Source of the DNA: Calothrix sp. NIES-4105
Lineage (GTDB): Bacteria > Cyanobacteriota > Cyanobacteriia > Cyanobacteriales > Nostocaceae
Length of the DNA: 64,000 nucleotides
Assembly: GCF_002368415.1 (NCBI RefSeq)
Contig: NZ_AP018290.1
Span: 9,415,717-9,479,716 of the forward strand
Direction of reading: 5' to 3'
Positions within the stretch are counted from its first letter, which is position 1, and each line of letters opens with the position of its first letter. Shown piece by piece: positions 35,091 to 44,398 of the stretch. The notes beneath the pieces were generated by a model. The model saw only the letters and a list, made by a program, of their open reading frames with translations, did not search any database and was not told the origin of the DNA. The translations under genes and the position numbers were made by a program.

Positions 35091-36116
35091 ATGGTTCAAA
35101 GTCGCTCAACTTCTGATGTCAAAATAGATTTAATTCCAATGCAAATTCCCGAAGCTTTACCGGGAGTTGCTTTGGCGTTTACTGGGGCAGAAAGTCTTGA
35201 TGTGACTAGTGGGCATAGTTTATTACTACATCCTGGGCAACCAAGTGAGATGATTGTGCAAGTTAAAAATTTGACGGCAAATCCTTTGCGGTTGAATTTT
35301 AAGGTTGAAGGCAATTTTCCTCAAGAGTGGTGTCGAATTGGAACGGAGGGTAGCGAAATTGCACCTGGAGAACAGATGCAAGCTGTGCTTTATTTTCAAA
35401 TCCCTGTTAACTTTTTTGAAGACCAGCAAGCGATTTTACCAGGGAAAGTTGATAGATTAAATCTAAATTTTCGCTCAAATGTTCATCTATATATAAATCC
35501 AGGTACTGACCAAGAAAAAATCGAAACAAGCGATTATTTTAGTATCTGTATACGACCTTGGTCTGCTTACATGGAGTTTTTGCCGCTTCTTTATCGTGAA
35601 GTGGACTTTATAGGTCGCTTTATGAATATATTTGAGCAAGCTTATCAACCAGCTATTGATAGCTTTAATAATATGTGGGCAAATCTTGACCCGTTAACGG
35701 CGCCATCCGCTTTGTTACCATTTTTAGCTTATTGGGTTGGTTGGCAGTTTGATTCAATGTGGGAGCTTCCACAGCAGCGTCGTCTAATTCGACGCGCGGT
35801 TGAGTTATATAGATGGCGAGGAACTCGTAAGGGTTTGCGTCTTTATTTACATTTATATACTGGATTACCTTTGGATGAAGATGTAGCAAGTGAGGGCGAT
35901 AAACATATTAGTATTACTGAGCCTTTTGGTAATAGTTTTACTCTGAATGAGGCTGTCCTTGGTAATGCTGTTTTAGGAGGAGGTCAAGCTTATCATTTTG
36001 TTGTGCGTTTACGCCCGAAGAGTGCAGATAGTATACATGAAGCGCTGATTAGGAGGATTATTGAACAGGAAAAACCCGCTTTTTGTACATATGAATTGTT
36101 TATAGAAAATCCGTAA
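35091..36116 (+). CDS. Phage tail protein I family baseplate protein (Pvc12-like)
   Basis: The ATG at 35091 directly follows the heptamer repeat; a longer in-frame start would translate the repeat and is rejected. The product is about 341 residues. The N-terminal half is a beta domain (GHSLLLHPGQPSEMIVQVKN; NPLRLNFKVEGNFPQEWCRI). The C-terminal half carries tail protein I signatures (YMEFLPLLYREVDFIGRFMN; LPFLAYWVGWQFDSMWELPQ; RRLIRRAVELYRWRGTRKGL). With baseplate J it forms the wedge. The fused N-terminal beta domain is larger than in the phage P2 homologue and resembles the NEW3-like domains of the membrane scaffold proteins. Confidence 0.9.
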   Translation: MVQSRSTSDVKIDLIPMQIPEALPGVALAFTGAESLDVTSGHSLLLHPGQPSEMIVQVKNLTANPLRLNFKVEGNFPQEWCRIGTEGSEIAPGEQMQAVLYFQIPVNFFEDQQAILPGKVDRLNLNFRSNVHLYINPGTDQEKIETSDYFSICIRPWSAYMEFLPLLYREVDFIGRFMNIFEQAYQPAIDSFNNMWANLDPLTAPSALLPFLAYWVGWQFDSMWELPQQRRLIRRAVELYRWRGTRKGLRLYLHLYTGLPLDEDVASEGDKHISITEPFGNSFTLNEAVLGNAVLGGGQAYHFVVRLRPKSADSIHEALIRRIIEQEKPAFCTYELFIENP

Positions 36117-36156
36117 GGTGGGCAGTGCCCACCCTACTCCTAACTCCTAACTCCTA
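36117..36156. repeat. GGTGGGCA palindrome and CTAACTC repeats
   Basis: A 17-base palindrome (GGTGGGCAG and its complement) just after the tail protein I stop is followed by three CCTAACT heptamers. The palindrome matches the one at 11173-11189 except for its central base. Confidence 0.82.
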
Positions 36157-36163
36157 ACTTTTT

Positions 36164-37372
36164 ATGTCACATCCTTTTCCAACTCCACCAATTCAACCTT
36201 TTGAACGTTTACAGGCTTCGGATGGTTTACTTATTAATGCTGAACGCTGGCGTAAGGCACATAATTACCACCGTGCGCGTCAAAATACTCATTATCAATG
36301 TTTAAATCAACCGGGTATTGTCTGCGGTTTAGGTGTGCGAGATATTCCGGCGCCGAGTAAAGTTGAGGCTAAATATCGAGATGGACGCTGGGTACAAATT
36401 CAGCCGGGGATCGCCATAGATTTGGCTGGAAATTTAATTGTTGTGCCTACACCTTATGATTTTCCGGTTGATTTGGAAGTTGCAAATACTGAGCCGCTTA
36501 TGGTCTATTTAACTGTTAGTTATATTGACCCTGATGACCTACGCGCGCGTGATTCCAGAGATACTGTTCGTGAAACTTATCGGTTTGACCAAAGAAATTC
36601 AACGCTGGATATTTCAGAAATTGAAATTTGCCGTATTCTTTTACAGACTGGACAGAAGGATATTACCCAACCTGCGGATGCGTTTTTTCCTGGCTATAAT
36701 AATATAAATTTGTGTTTCCGTCGTCAAGCACAAGCGCGACCTCAAGCTATTGTAAGATTGGCACAGGTAGATCATAGTGACTCTGGATGTGACCGTAATT
36801 TTTTCAATTTGGCTTACTTGTTACAATCAATCGAGCCTTTATATTCTTATTTACGAGGAACTGATGAAGCGGGGCAAGTTAGTCTATCAGAAAAATTTCA
36901 AAAGTTTCAAGAATACGATTTACTCTATCTGACTGGGCAACAAGCGTTATCTTTCACTAACGTTGAGTTAGAAACTCTCAAAAATTACCTTAACTCAGGA
37001 GGAGTGCTTTTAGTTGATGCACCCGTAGATGCAACTCCTTTAATAGAAAGTACTCATTCGCTAGCAGAACAGCTAAAAAACCCTTTGAAACCTTTAGCTG
37101 AATTACGACGTGACCATCCTTTAAGAACACAGCCTTTTTTATTTGCTGCTTTGCCAATTATAAATCAAAGACCAATAGAAATATTAACTAATGGAGGAAT
37201 TATTTTAATTATTGGTGATTTAGCATCTGCTTGGGGATTAGATAAAGAGCTAACTTTACCTAGATTAGTGATTCGCACTGCCCAAGAATTAGGTGTTAAT
37301 ATTCTCAATTATGCTTGGAAACGGCGCCAGTTGATTGGTTTGCAGCAGGAAGATGATTCTGGAAAGTGGTAA
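36164..37372 (+). CDS. eCIS-associated protein with DUF4159-like C-terminal domain
   Basis: The product has 402 residues. The N-terminal half (FERLQASDGLLINAERWRKA; GIVCGLGVRDIPAPS; GIAIDLAGNLIVVP) is a domain commonly found next to cyanobacterial baseplate genes. The C-terminal half (FFNLAYLLQSIEPLYSYLRG; YDLLYLTGQQALSFTNVELE; YLNSGGVLLVDAP) matches the DUF4159, class I amidotransferase-like fold. No catalytic Cys-His pair is evident, so it is probably structural or ligand-binding. It is the last gene of the plus-strand structural block. Confidence 0.78.
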   Translation: MSHPFPTPPIQPFERLQASDGLLINAERWRKAHNYHRARQNTHYQCLNQPGIVCGLGVRDIPAPSKVEAKYRDGRWVQIQPGIAIDLAGNLIVVPTPYDFPVDLEVANTEPLMVYLTVSYIDPDDLRARDSRDTVRETYRFDQRNSTLDISEIEICRILLQTGQKDITQPADAFFPGYNNINLCFRRQAQARPQAIVRLAQVDHSDSGCDRNFFNLAYLLQSIEPLYSYLRGTDEAGQVSLSEKFQKFQEYDLLYLTGQQALSFTNVELETLKNYLNSGGVLLVDAPVDATPLIESTHSLAEQLKNPLKPLAELRRDHPLRTQPFLFAALPIINQRPIEILTNGGIILIIGDLASAWGLDKELTLPRLVIRTAQELGVNILNYAWKRRQLIGLQQEDDSGKW

Positions 37373-37395
37373 GCAATATACACTGAAAATAAAGC

Positions 37396-37686
37396 TCAAT
37401 TAACAAATTTAACCTCCTCTATGGCTTCTCGCGTCTCTCGTAAATGTGCTAACATTCGAGATTCTCCTATCCATTCATCAAAGTCGAAATTATGGAGTAA
37501 TTCATCATTATTAAAGCGAGTAATAAACTCTTCTGTCGATAATTTATATTTATTTTCAAATGCCTGAAGACGTTCTTCTGTTCGTTTTATTCCTGCTTCA
37601 ACACTATGTAATCTTTCTAACAAAGCGCTTTGAATAATTTTTCTAAGTGAATCTGGGTCTTTTGAGCTTAGTTTTAGTTCTGCCAT
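37396..37686 (-). CDS. Small helical protein, antitoxin-like, unknown
   Basis: The 96-residue protein (MAELKLSSKDPDSLRKIIQS; RLHSVEAGIKRTEERLQAFE; NFDFDEWIGESRMLAHLRET) is predicted to be largely alpha-helical with a coiled-coil segment. Similar short proteins occur in cyanobacterial toxin-antitoxin-like pairs, but no partner toxin is adjacent. It converges on the DUF4159 gene and marks the boundary of the structural cluster. Confidence 0.6.
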   Translation of the reverse strand: MAELKLSSKDPDSLRKIIQSALLERLHSVEAGIKRTEERLQAFENKYKLSTEEFITRFNNDELLHNFDFDEWIGESRMLAHLRETREAIEEVKFVN

Positions 37687-38028
37687 TATTTTCTCTCGTT
37701 ATCTAAATATTTTGGAGATTTATAAATTAAATTCTAGCTTATTCGCAGTATGTGCTCTTGTTACGGGCACCCAAAGTCAACACCCTGCGTTCAGGCGCCT
37801 GTGACAAGAGCAATTTTAGGCATTTATGCAAATCAAAATAAGTATAGATAATATATTATACCTATACCATAAAAATTACTTAAATTTGAACCAGACGCTT
37901 TAGCATAATTTATGTATTAGATTATAAAAATAACTCAGTAGTTGGACTAATGTTAGGAATTGGTTACAACTTTTAATGGCGCCGCTCTACAGTAATTATA
38001 TACTTTAATAGATAATGTAAGGACTTTT
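37687..38028. other. Intergenic region upstream of the P450 gene
   Basis: No gene is seen. GCTCTTGT near 37753 and ACAAGAGC near 37804 form an 8-bp inverted repeat with a spacer of about 45 bases, and GTAAGGA at about 38017 is the likely ribosome site for the P450 start. Confidence 0.45.
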
Positions 38029-39359
38029 ATGACAACTAGTAATCCCAAAACACTGCCTTTACCCCCGGTAAATTTGGCTTACCCATCATTGGCGAAACAA
38101 TCAGCTTTTTACGAGATTCAAATTTTGCAGATAAGCGAACTCAAAAGTACGGTTCTCTTTTTAAAACTCATATTTTTGGAAATCCCACTATAATTATGAT
38201 TGGTTCGGAAGCTAACCGTTTTCTGTTTACAAATGATAATAAATATTTTTCTAATCAATGGCCACCTAGTACTAAGATTTTATTAGGTCCTGCCTCTTTA
38301 TCGGTACAAGCAGGCAGCACGCATCAAAATCGGCGTAAGATTCTCTCAGAAGCTTTTCAGCCAAGGGCTTTGGCAGAATATACTTCCACAATGGAGGAGA
38401 TTCTTTATAGTTATTTTGACAAATGGGAAAAAATGGGTACATTTACTTGGTACCCAGAAATTAGAAAATATACCTTTGATGTCGCCTGTAAATTGTTTGT
38501 AGGAATCGATGCAGCGAGCAATGGTAATTTTGTAGAACTTTTTGAAGAGTGGGTGGGAGGTTTATTTACTATTCCCCTACCTTTACCTTGGACAAATTTT
38601 GGTAGAGCATTGCGTTGTCGCAAATTGTTACTCAAGCAAATTGAAGAAATTATTTTACAGCGTCAACAAGAACCTATTTCAAGTAATGATGCTTTAGGAA
38701 TGTTGTTACAAGCTAAAGATGATAATGGTAATAGTATTTCGGTAGAGGAAATTAAAGACCAAATATTAACTTTATTATTTGCCGGACATGAAACTTTAAC
38801 ATCGGCAATCGCTTTAATGTGTCTGTTTTTAGCACAGCATCCCGAAGTGAAAGCAGCAGTACGTAACGAACAGCAGCAACTTGGATTTTCAGAACCCTTA
38901 ACTCTAGAGAATCTTAAGCATATGACTTATTTAGATCAAGTGATGAAAGAAGTGTTGCGCTTAATTCCTCCTGTTGGTGGTGGTTTCCGAAAAGTCATCA
39001 AATCTTGTGAATTCAACGGTTACTTTATTCCTGAAGGTTATTCTATATTATATCAAGTAGCTAAAACGCATCAAGATAGTAGTGTATATACTGAGCCATC
39101 AGAATTTGACCCAGAACGTTTTGCATCATCTCGATCTGAGGATAAATCAAAACCCTTTGCTTATATACCATTTGGCGGTGGTGTGCGCGAGTGCATTGGT
39201 AAAGAGTTCGCAAAGTTGGAAATGAAACTTTTTGCAGCGCTTTTAGTTCGGAAGTATGATTGGGAACTTTTACCAAACCAAAATCTTAATATAGTTTCAA
39301 TACCTACACCGCATCCTCATGATGGTTTGAAAGTTAAATTTAGTAGGTTGAATCCATAG
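38029..39359 (+). pseudogene. Cytochrome P450 (CYP120-like) with one-base frameshift
   Basis: The natural start is the ATG at 38029 (GTAAGGA upstream; MTTSNPKTLPLPP). At the C5 run 38062-38066 the frame must shift by one base to continue as GKFGLPIIGETISFLRDSNF and join the long downstream frame. The rest has intact P450 motifs: AGHET in the I helix, EVLR (ExxR) and the haem-binding FGGGVRECIG. With one more C the protein would be about 444 residues, full length for a CYP120-type retinoid/carotenoid hydroxylase. This is a true mutation, a phase-variable tract or a sequencing error. Translation from an ATG at 38196 would give a 387-aa product lacking the N-terminal strand region. Confidence 0.88.
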
Positions 39360-39427
39360 AATTGTCGCGCGTTAGGACTACAAGTTTTTAGCTGCTGATG
39401 CGAATGATACTCGCTTCTAGTTCTCCA

Positions 39428-39532
39428 AGTTTAGACTTTTGGCTAATGGTTCTATGAACACAGTTGCACTATTGTACGTATTTATACTGGCAAGATATTA
39501 ATTCACCTACTGCTTGAGCATGAGGAAGAAGA
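39428..39532 (+). promoter_or_regulatory. Conserved upstream cassette of effector genes (copy 1)
   Basis: TTTAGACTTTTGGCTAAT is followed by a variable part, TTATACTGGCAAGATATTAA, then CCTACTGCTTG and a GAGGAAGAAG ribosome site. It matches the DNA upstream of the genes starting at 46685 and 60612. I infer a shared promoter and leader RNA. Confidence 0.75.
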
Positions 39533-41749
39533 ATGAGAGAACGAGTAGGTCAAAGTAAGAAAGCAACTACAGAGAACTTCTCTATATCTACACTGAAGCA
39601 ACCGACGCGCGGCTTTGGTTTAGAGTCTCCTCATGTTATGCCCAAAGTAATTACTGAGCAACAAGCAGTACAAAAACCTCTCAGCTACGACTTTAGTCGA
39701 ATATCAATGCGTCCCCAAGCAAAGCTCACAATAAACAAGCCAGGAGACGTTTATGAGCAGGAAGCTGATAACGTTGCACAGCAAGTGATGCAACGGATGA
39801 GCAAGTCTGCAGGTCAGGAGAAATTGCAACGGCAATTGGCGCCACAGAAAGAAGAAACAAAAAATATACCTGTAACTAGTAATTCATCTATACATGTTCA
39901 AGCAGCTCCTGAAGCTGCTTATGTAACTGACACTGCCCATTTCCACAAACAGGATACTAAAGTTACAGGAAGTGTAGTTGTCAATGGTAAAGCTGCAGGA
40001 CGTATCGGTAAAAAGCTGAAAACTGGCGACACTATTTTTGTTGATCCAAGTCAAGTAATTGATAACACTTGGTACGAAGCAAAAGCGGGTAATCAGAAAG
40101 GTTACATTCGTAAACACAAAGTTGTATTGCTTTCATCGCTTAAACAAAATTCATCTTCACCAACAGGAGATTCTAAGAAATTAGAACAAGTAGGTGGTTT
40201 AAGTGATGGAGTTGGAGGCGCCAGTGACAAAGTTGCTAATGGTCTAGAAAATGCTTACATTAAAAGTAATCAAGAAGGCTTATTAAAGGATATAGCTGAT
40301 GATAAAGATCCGATGACCTCCGCAGAAACAGGAAAAGCAGGTGTAAGCATTGCGGCAGGTGCTGGAGATTCAGTAACCGGAATTTTAGGAATGATAGGTT
40401 CTGCTCAACAAATTAGTAGGCAGAATAATCGTTGGCAGAACTTAGAAAATGGCTTTGGCTTTGTTGAATCAACTTCAAAGGCAGTATCTGGAAGTACTAA
40501 AACGGTTGATTCCTTTGCAAAAGCTCTTGGTGAGAAGAAAGGAACGGGAAAATCTGACACTGTTGAAAAATATACATCAGCAGTAGCGGATGGTTTAAGT
40601 TCGGTTAAATCTACAGCTTTGGGTGTAATTGGACTTTATAAGCTTTACAAACACCAAAGCAGCGAAAAACCAAAGGATGCACTTGTCACTTTTAAGCAAT
40701 TAGTTGAAGCTGCACACGGAGCGGCTAAAGTTGCTAAGTCAGCTTATGATATTATTGGCAACGGCATTCCGATGTCCGTAGTATATACAATACCAGCTTT
40801 GAGCATTGCTGTATCAACAATTAACTGCCTAATTAGGTTGGCTGATGCGCTTAAAGCAGGGCAACAAAAAGAAGATATGGGTGGGGAAGCAGATTCTTTG
40901 CGAACAGAATTAGCTACAATTTTTGGAGTTCCTGTTCCAGATGAATCTAAGGATTCTGGACTCTTTGATAAAACTCGTCGAGGTACTTTTCCTGCTTATA
41001 AAACTTATCACAGAGTTAAAGCGCAAATTCGCCAGACCTTAGATACAGCTATTCAAAAAGGTGACGGAAGGTTAAGCAATGTCACAAATGCATCTGGCAA
41101 GCAACAAAGACTAAGTGAAATAAACGCTGCATGTACAGAAATTGATGATACCATTGAAAAAGGTATTAATGATAATGAAATAAAAGATAAAGTAAAAAAT
41201 AAACTAGGCGCCTATACTCAACGTGTAACTGGTTTAAGAAAGCGTGTTGAAAAACTTAAAGATTTCAAAGAAAAAATTGACCGATACGAATTTGTAGATA
41301 AAATGTCTGAAATAAACCAGAAGCGAAAAGTGTCTGGGTGGACGGATGTTGCGATGGAATTAGTCAATTTAAGTGGCGATATTGTCACAATTAGTACAGG
41401 AGCAACTGGTGTTGGTGCGATTGTTGGTCAAGCGATGAAAGCAGGAGCGGGGGGAGCAAAGTTAGCTCATTCAGGTGCTAAATTTACTCAGCAGATGTAT
41501 CGCGATCGGGGTAAAGGTTCAAGTGAAAAATCCACATCAACAAAACATAAAGAGTATGTGGCTCATACTAAGTTCATTTTCTCACAGATAGCTGCTCTTA
41601 ATGCCAATGATCAGAATGTTATGCAAAAAGCTAAAAAAATAGACGGTTATATTAAAGCAACGGGTGTTAATAAGGCAATGTTCTACGCTTTAAGTAAATC
41701 ACCTGACCAACAAGTTGAAATGATGGTTGAGGCAATGAAACGCCGTTGA
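39533..41749 (+). CDS. eCIS effector: shared leader, SH3-like and helical hydrophobic C-terminal region
   Basis: The 738-residue protein starts MRERVGQSKKATTENFSIST. Its first 95 residues match the leader of other effectors in the window ([47 protein letters not shown]), the segment that normally precedes DUF4157. DUF4157 itself is absent. An SH3-like domain follows at about 130-200 (KLKTGDTIFVDPS; WYEAKAGNQKGYIRKHKV), then a long helical region with hydrophobic stretches (IPMSVVYTIPALSIAVSTIN; GATGVGAIVGQAMKAGAGGA) that could insert into membranes. The toxic activity is unassigned. A YbjN-like gene follows 25 bp downstream. Confidence 0.72.
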   Translation: MRERVGQSKKATTENFSISTLKQPTRGFGLESPHVMPKVITEQQAVQKPLSYDFSRISMRPQAKLTINKPGDVYEQEADNVAQQVMQRMSKSAGQEKLQRQLAPQKEETKNIPVTSNSSIHVQAAPEAAYVTDTAHFHKQDTKVTGSVVVNGKAAGRIGKKLKTGDTIFVDPSQVIDNTWYEAKAGNQKGYIRKHKVVLLSSLKQNSSSPTGDSKKLEQVGGLSDGVGGASDKVANGLENAYIKSNQEGLLKDIADDKDPMTSAETGKAGVSIAAGAGDSVTGILGMIGSAQQISRQNNRWQNLENGFGFVESTSKAVSGSTKTVDSFAKALGEKKGTGKSDTVEKYTSAVADGLSSVKSTALGVIGLYKLYKHQSSEKPKDALVTFKQLVEAAHGAAKVAKSAYDIIGNGIPMSVVYTIPALSIAVSTINCLIRLADALKAGQQKEDMGGEADSLRTELATIFGVPVPDESKDSGLFDKTRRGTFPAYKTYHRVKAQIRQTLDTAIQKGDGRLSNVTNASGKQQRLSEINAACTEIDDTIEKGINDNEIKDKVKNKLGAYTQRVTGLRKRVEKLKDFKEKIDRYEFVDKMSEINQKRKVSGWTDVAMELVNLSGDIVTISTGATGVGAIVGQAMKAGAGGAKLAHSGAKFTQQMYRDRGKGSSEKSTSTKHKEYVAHTKFIFSQIAALNANDQNVMQKAKKIDGYIKATGVNKAMFYALSKSPDQQVEMMVEAMKRR

Positions 41750-41774
41750 TGATAGTAAGGAAATTATAATTAGT

Positions 41775-42299
41775 ATGACTTCAGAATTAACTGATGCCAA
41801 GTATTTACTTGAATTAGATAATCTCCGAGATATAATTACAGAGGAATTAAGATTAGATGCTCAAATAATTGAACGTTCAGAGTTACTTCCTGTAAGCTCA
41901 CTAGTAATAACTCTTGAATCTGATTATAAAGAAAGACCCAGATTTGCAAGTTTAGCTTATCTACCTTTGAGTGATGATGAATGTGAATCGATAAAGTTGC
42001 TACAGTTCTATTTAGCTATTCCTTGCGAAATTAAATCAGATTTTCAACAAGCAGTAGAAAAAGTTTTGCTTTTAATTAATCTCAAAGCACCTATAGGCAG
42101 CTTTACTATAAATGAAGAAAGCAAAGAAGTTGTTGCTAGATACGTATATTCATTAGGTAAATTTAAGATTGTAGACAAAGAAGAATTTTTAGAAACTTTT
42201 ATGTTATTTATGTATACAGTAGACCAATTTAGTGGACTAATAGAAGAGGTCGCAATAGGTATAAAAAACTATGAATCAGTGTATAAAGAACTGCTATAA
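41775..42299 (+). CDS. YbjN/type III chaperone-like fold protein, probable effector partner
   Basis: The 174-residue acidic protein (ERPRFASLAYLPLSDDECES; LLLINLKAPIGSFTINEESK; VVARYVYSLGKFKI; DQFSGLIEEVAIGIKN) shows the layout of the YbjN/type III secretion chaperone-like fold. It lies 25 bp after the SH3-helical effector gene on the same strand, so it is probably either a chaperone that keeps the effector loadable or its immunity protein. The family assignment is by pattern only. Confidence 0.55.
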   Translation: MTSELTDAKYLLELDNLRDIITEELRLDAQIIERSELLPVSSLVITLESDYKERPRFASLAYLPLSDDECESIKLLQFYLAIPCEIKSDFQQAVEKVLLLINLKAPIGSFTINEESKEVVARYVYSLGKFKIVDKEEFLETFMLFMYTVDQFSGLIEEVAIGIKNYESVYKELL

Positions 42300-42847
42300 A
42301 ACCCAGCATAAGCATTTACCAAGATAGGCGCCACTCGCCAACCTAAAAAAATAATTTTGATTATGAGTCAATTTGAATATTTATTTAACTCGTTTTTCGA
42401 GTTATATTGCTAAGGTATGAAACATCGATTTTCTTATAATTTGATACCGGGGTTACAGTATATTTCCAATTATATTAATCCTGAAGTTGAGCAAGAGTTG
42501 ATTAATATAATTGATCCTTCTAGAAGAATTTCTCCATTTTTTTCCATCTCATCAATTAGACATACACACTCATAATAAATTGTCCTTTATAAAGCGAAAA
42601 AAAATAGCTTAAGGATACAAAAACCGATTTTGCTGCTTTAGTTGTAAAGCACTCACGAACAGCATTTGATACACCTTGCGTTAAATATACAATTTGTAAA
42701 ACCTCTTAATTCTGTAAAACTAAGGGTACGGATAGGGATAAGGTTTGCCAGTACAATCAACATGTCCTTGAAAATTTGGATGAAATCCTTTTGGTCTTAA
42801 TGATTCAAAGGCTTCTTTGGCAATTTTTCATCAATATTTGTTCATAA
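42300..42847. other. Mosaic of gene fragments
   Basis: No intact gene is seen. Pieces in order: 42320-42375 resembles the 3' flank of the YbjN-family genes (compare 51190-51236); 42417-42508 is the start of an AlkB-like gene; 42509-42548 matches the 3' part of the gene at 50529-51029; 42565-42622 matches 43249-43305 inside the 180-aa gene; 42720-42835 (minus strand) encodes a toxin-tail-like peptide ending GKPYPYPYP and a stop. Confidence 0.75.
42417..42575 (+). pseudogene. AlkB-like dioxygenase, N-terminal remnant
   Basis: An ATG opens a 52-codon frame whose first 33 residues (RFSYNLIPGLQYISNYINPE, VEQELINIID) look like the N-terminus of 2-oxoglutarate/iron AlkB-family proteins. The frame then runs into sequence copied from the gene at 50529-51029 and stops. 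The catalytic HxD...H core is missing, so it is a dead fragment. Confidence 0.6.
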
Positions 42848-43390
42848 TTAAATTTTTATTATAATAAGTTCTTCTACAGCACTGAGATGTGCTGTATATT
42901 GTTTATAACTTTCATCCAGAACAAGTTCTGGTTGTAGTTCCACTATCGCATCTAGTACCGCCCTAATAAATTGGAGCCATTGCCCTAAAAATTCCCATGC
43001 TGAAACCAAAATATTGGTATCAGGCAAAAACTGAAACTTCATAGCAGAAGCTGCGGTTGTCTCAAAACGAACCTTGATGATATCACCTTGACGCTCCATT
43101 AACATTCCTATATCTGTACCCTGTTCAAAAAAATCAAACTCTACTGGTAACTGTGTGTCTTTTGTCAGTTTTTCCAATACAAGAGGAATATCTTCAAATA
43201 TAGTAGATAAATCAGGACGCAGATCAAAGCAAGCGTCATGCTCTTGCACACTGATAATAAATTGTCCTTTATAAAGCGAAAGAAAATAGCTTAAGGATAC
43301 AAAAATTTTATTCGCATCTACTATCTCCAAAAAATAATTAGCTTCGCGTAACTTTTCCCAATAGTAAGATATCTTAAAGGTTTGGCTCAT
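42848..43390 (-). CDS. Probable immunity protein of an orphan toxin tip
   Basis: The 180-residue acidic protein (MSQTFKISYYWEKLREANYF; FLSLYKGQFIISVQEHDACF; WEFLGQWLQFIRAVLDAIVE) is of unknown family. It lies 12 bp downstream of the toxin-tip gene at 43403-43963 on the same strand, the usual toxin-then-immunity order. A piece of this gene is duplicated at 42565-42622. The immunity role is inferred from position, size and acidity. Confidence 0.55.
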   Translation of the reverse strand: MSQTFKISYYWEKLREANYFLEIVDANKIFVSLSYFLSLYKGQFIISVQEHDACFDLRPDLSTIFEDIPLVLEKLTKDTQLPVEFDFFEQGTDIGMLMERQGDIIKVRFETTAASAMKFQFLPDTNILVSAWEFLGQWLQFIRAVLDAIVELQPELVLDESYKQYTAHLSAVEELIIIKI

Positions 43391-43402
43391 CTTCTAACTA
43401 CC

Positions 43403-43963
43403 TCAACAAAAAGGATATGCTGTTTTTAATGTTAAATCTTTACTACGGATAACTTTGACAATCATTACGCCTTCAAGGGTTGTGCTATCAGGAAGATATA
43501 TATTACCAGCAGGCTTATTCATATTGATAACATGTTCACCAGGCTCCAAAGGTGTTAACAGTTCAGCTTCGATTATAAATTGATCGTCCTTCCAATGCCC
43601 TTGAGGTTTACCTGTATCACGGGCACGGTTTTGAAGTTCCGGTGCTAGTCTTCGCGTACCATGCTCAATTACAGCGTGTCCATAAACCTTTGACTTAAAA
43701 TTACCCCACTCCCCTTTTACAATTATATCTTCTCCTAGCTGACGAGGTGGAGCAGAGGGTTTTTCTCGACTTAGCTTTGTCCATTCTTCAAATCTCATTG
43801 GCTCTCCTAAAGCGCCACGACCACGTTCAGCCATATAATGCTGGTATCGCTCCCAATCACCTAGATCAGTTCCTTGAAGATGGTTTTTCATGCCTTGGTA
43901 ACGACGCTGTTGTAATTGCCACAATATCCTAAATGATGAAAACAGAGAGTTTGTTTCAAGCAA
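43403..43963 (-). CDS. Orphan effector C-terminal toxin tip (5' truncated)
   Basis: The 186-codon frame begins with TTG and is abutted by a PIN-gene remnant, so it probably lost its N-terminal delivery part; the first internal ATG is at 43891. The C-terminal 110 residues (WGNFKSKVYGHAVIEHGTRR; QGHWKDDQFIIEAELLTPLE; PGEHVINMNKPAGNIYLPDS) look like a polymorphic toxin domain, with conserved His and Arg residues as in toxic RNases, but I cannot name the family. It is followed by a probable immunity gene. It may serve as a silent cassette for recombination onto a full-length effector. Confidence 0.55.
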   Translation of the reverse strand: MLETNSLFSSFRILWQLQQRRYQGMKNHLQGTDLGDWERYQHYMAERGRGALGEPMRFEEWTKLSREKPSAPPRQLGEDIIVKGEWGNFKSKVYGHAVIEHGTRRLAPELQNRARDTGKPQGHWKDDQFIIEAELLTPLEPGEHVINMNKPAGNIYLPDSTTLEGVMIVKVIRSKDLTLKTAYPFC

Positions 43964-44243
43964 GTTTGTAAAACTAGAAATACTACCTAAAGCAATTTAT
44001 AATCAACAACAAAAAGAAAAAGATTTTTATGAAACCTTCTTCAACTCAGTTACGCATTGGGCAACAGACTTAGAGCAAATTACAGAAGACGGTTATCAAA
44101 TCGCTTATACTTATGGTTTAGCAGCAGTGGATGCACTTCATGTTGCTGCAGCCTTGTGGCTCAAAGCATCAGAACTAGTTACTACTGAAAAAATAACTAA
44201 ACCTATACACAGAGTTACAGAAATTAAAATTATTTCAATTTAG
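43926..44243 (+). pseudogene. PIN-domain protein, 5'-truncated remnant
   Basis: The plus-strand frame ending at TAG 44241 reads LNDENREFVSSKFVKLEILP, then DGYQIAYTYGLAAVDALHVA, AALWLKASELVTTEK. This is the middle and end of a VapC-like PIN ribonuclease (AxDALHxAAAL and VTTEK motifs). The first acidic residue and start codon are missing, and its 5' end overlaps the start of the toxin-tip frame on the other strand. It is a relic. Confidence 0.7.
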
Positions 44244-44398
44244 ATGGGGTATTGCACATTAAAATGGACTAATAAATACAGTTCTATTCAAAAATTGTTT
44301 AGTATCAATTTGTTATTAATACGTAGAGGTGCTGTTCGGTTAGCCTCCGACTGGCGCCCCAAGCGCACCAGTAAAATAGGATTTATCTGACAAAATGA

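Noticed and set aside
37750-37812. Inverted repeat GCTCTTGT/ACAAGAGC as an attachment site or riboswitch
   Set aside because: Only 8 bp of stem with a long loop; no integrase, tRNA or covarying structure nearby.
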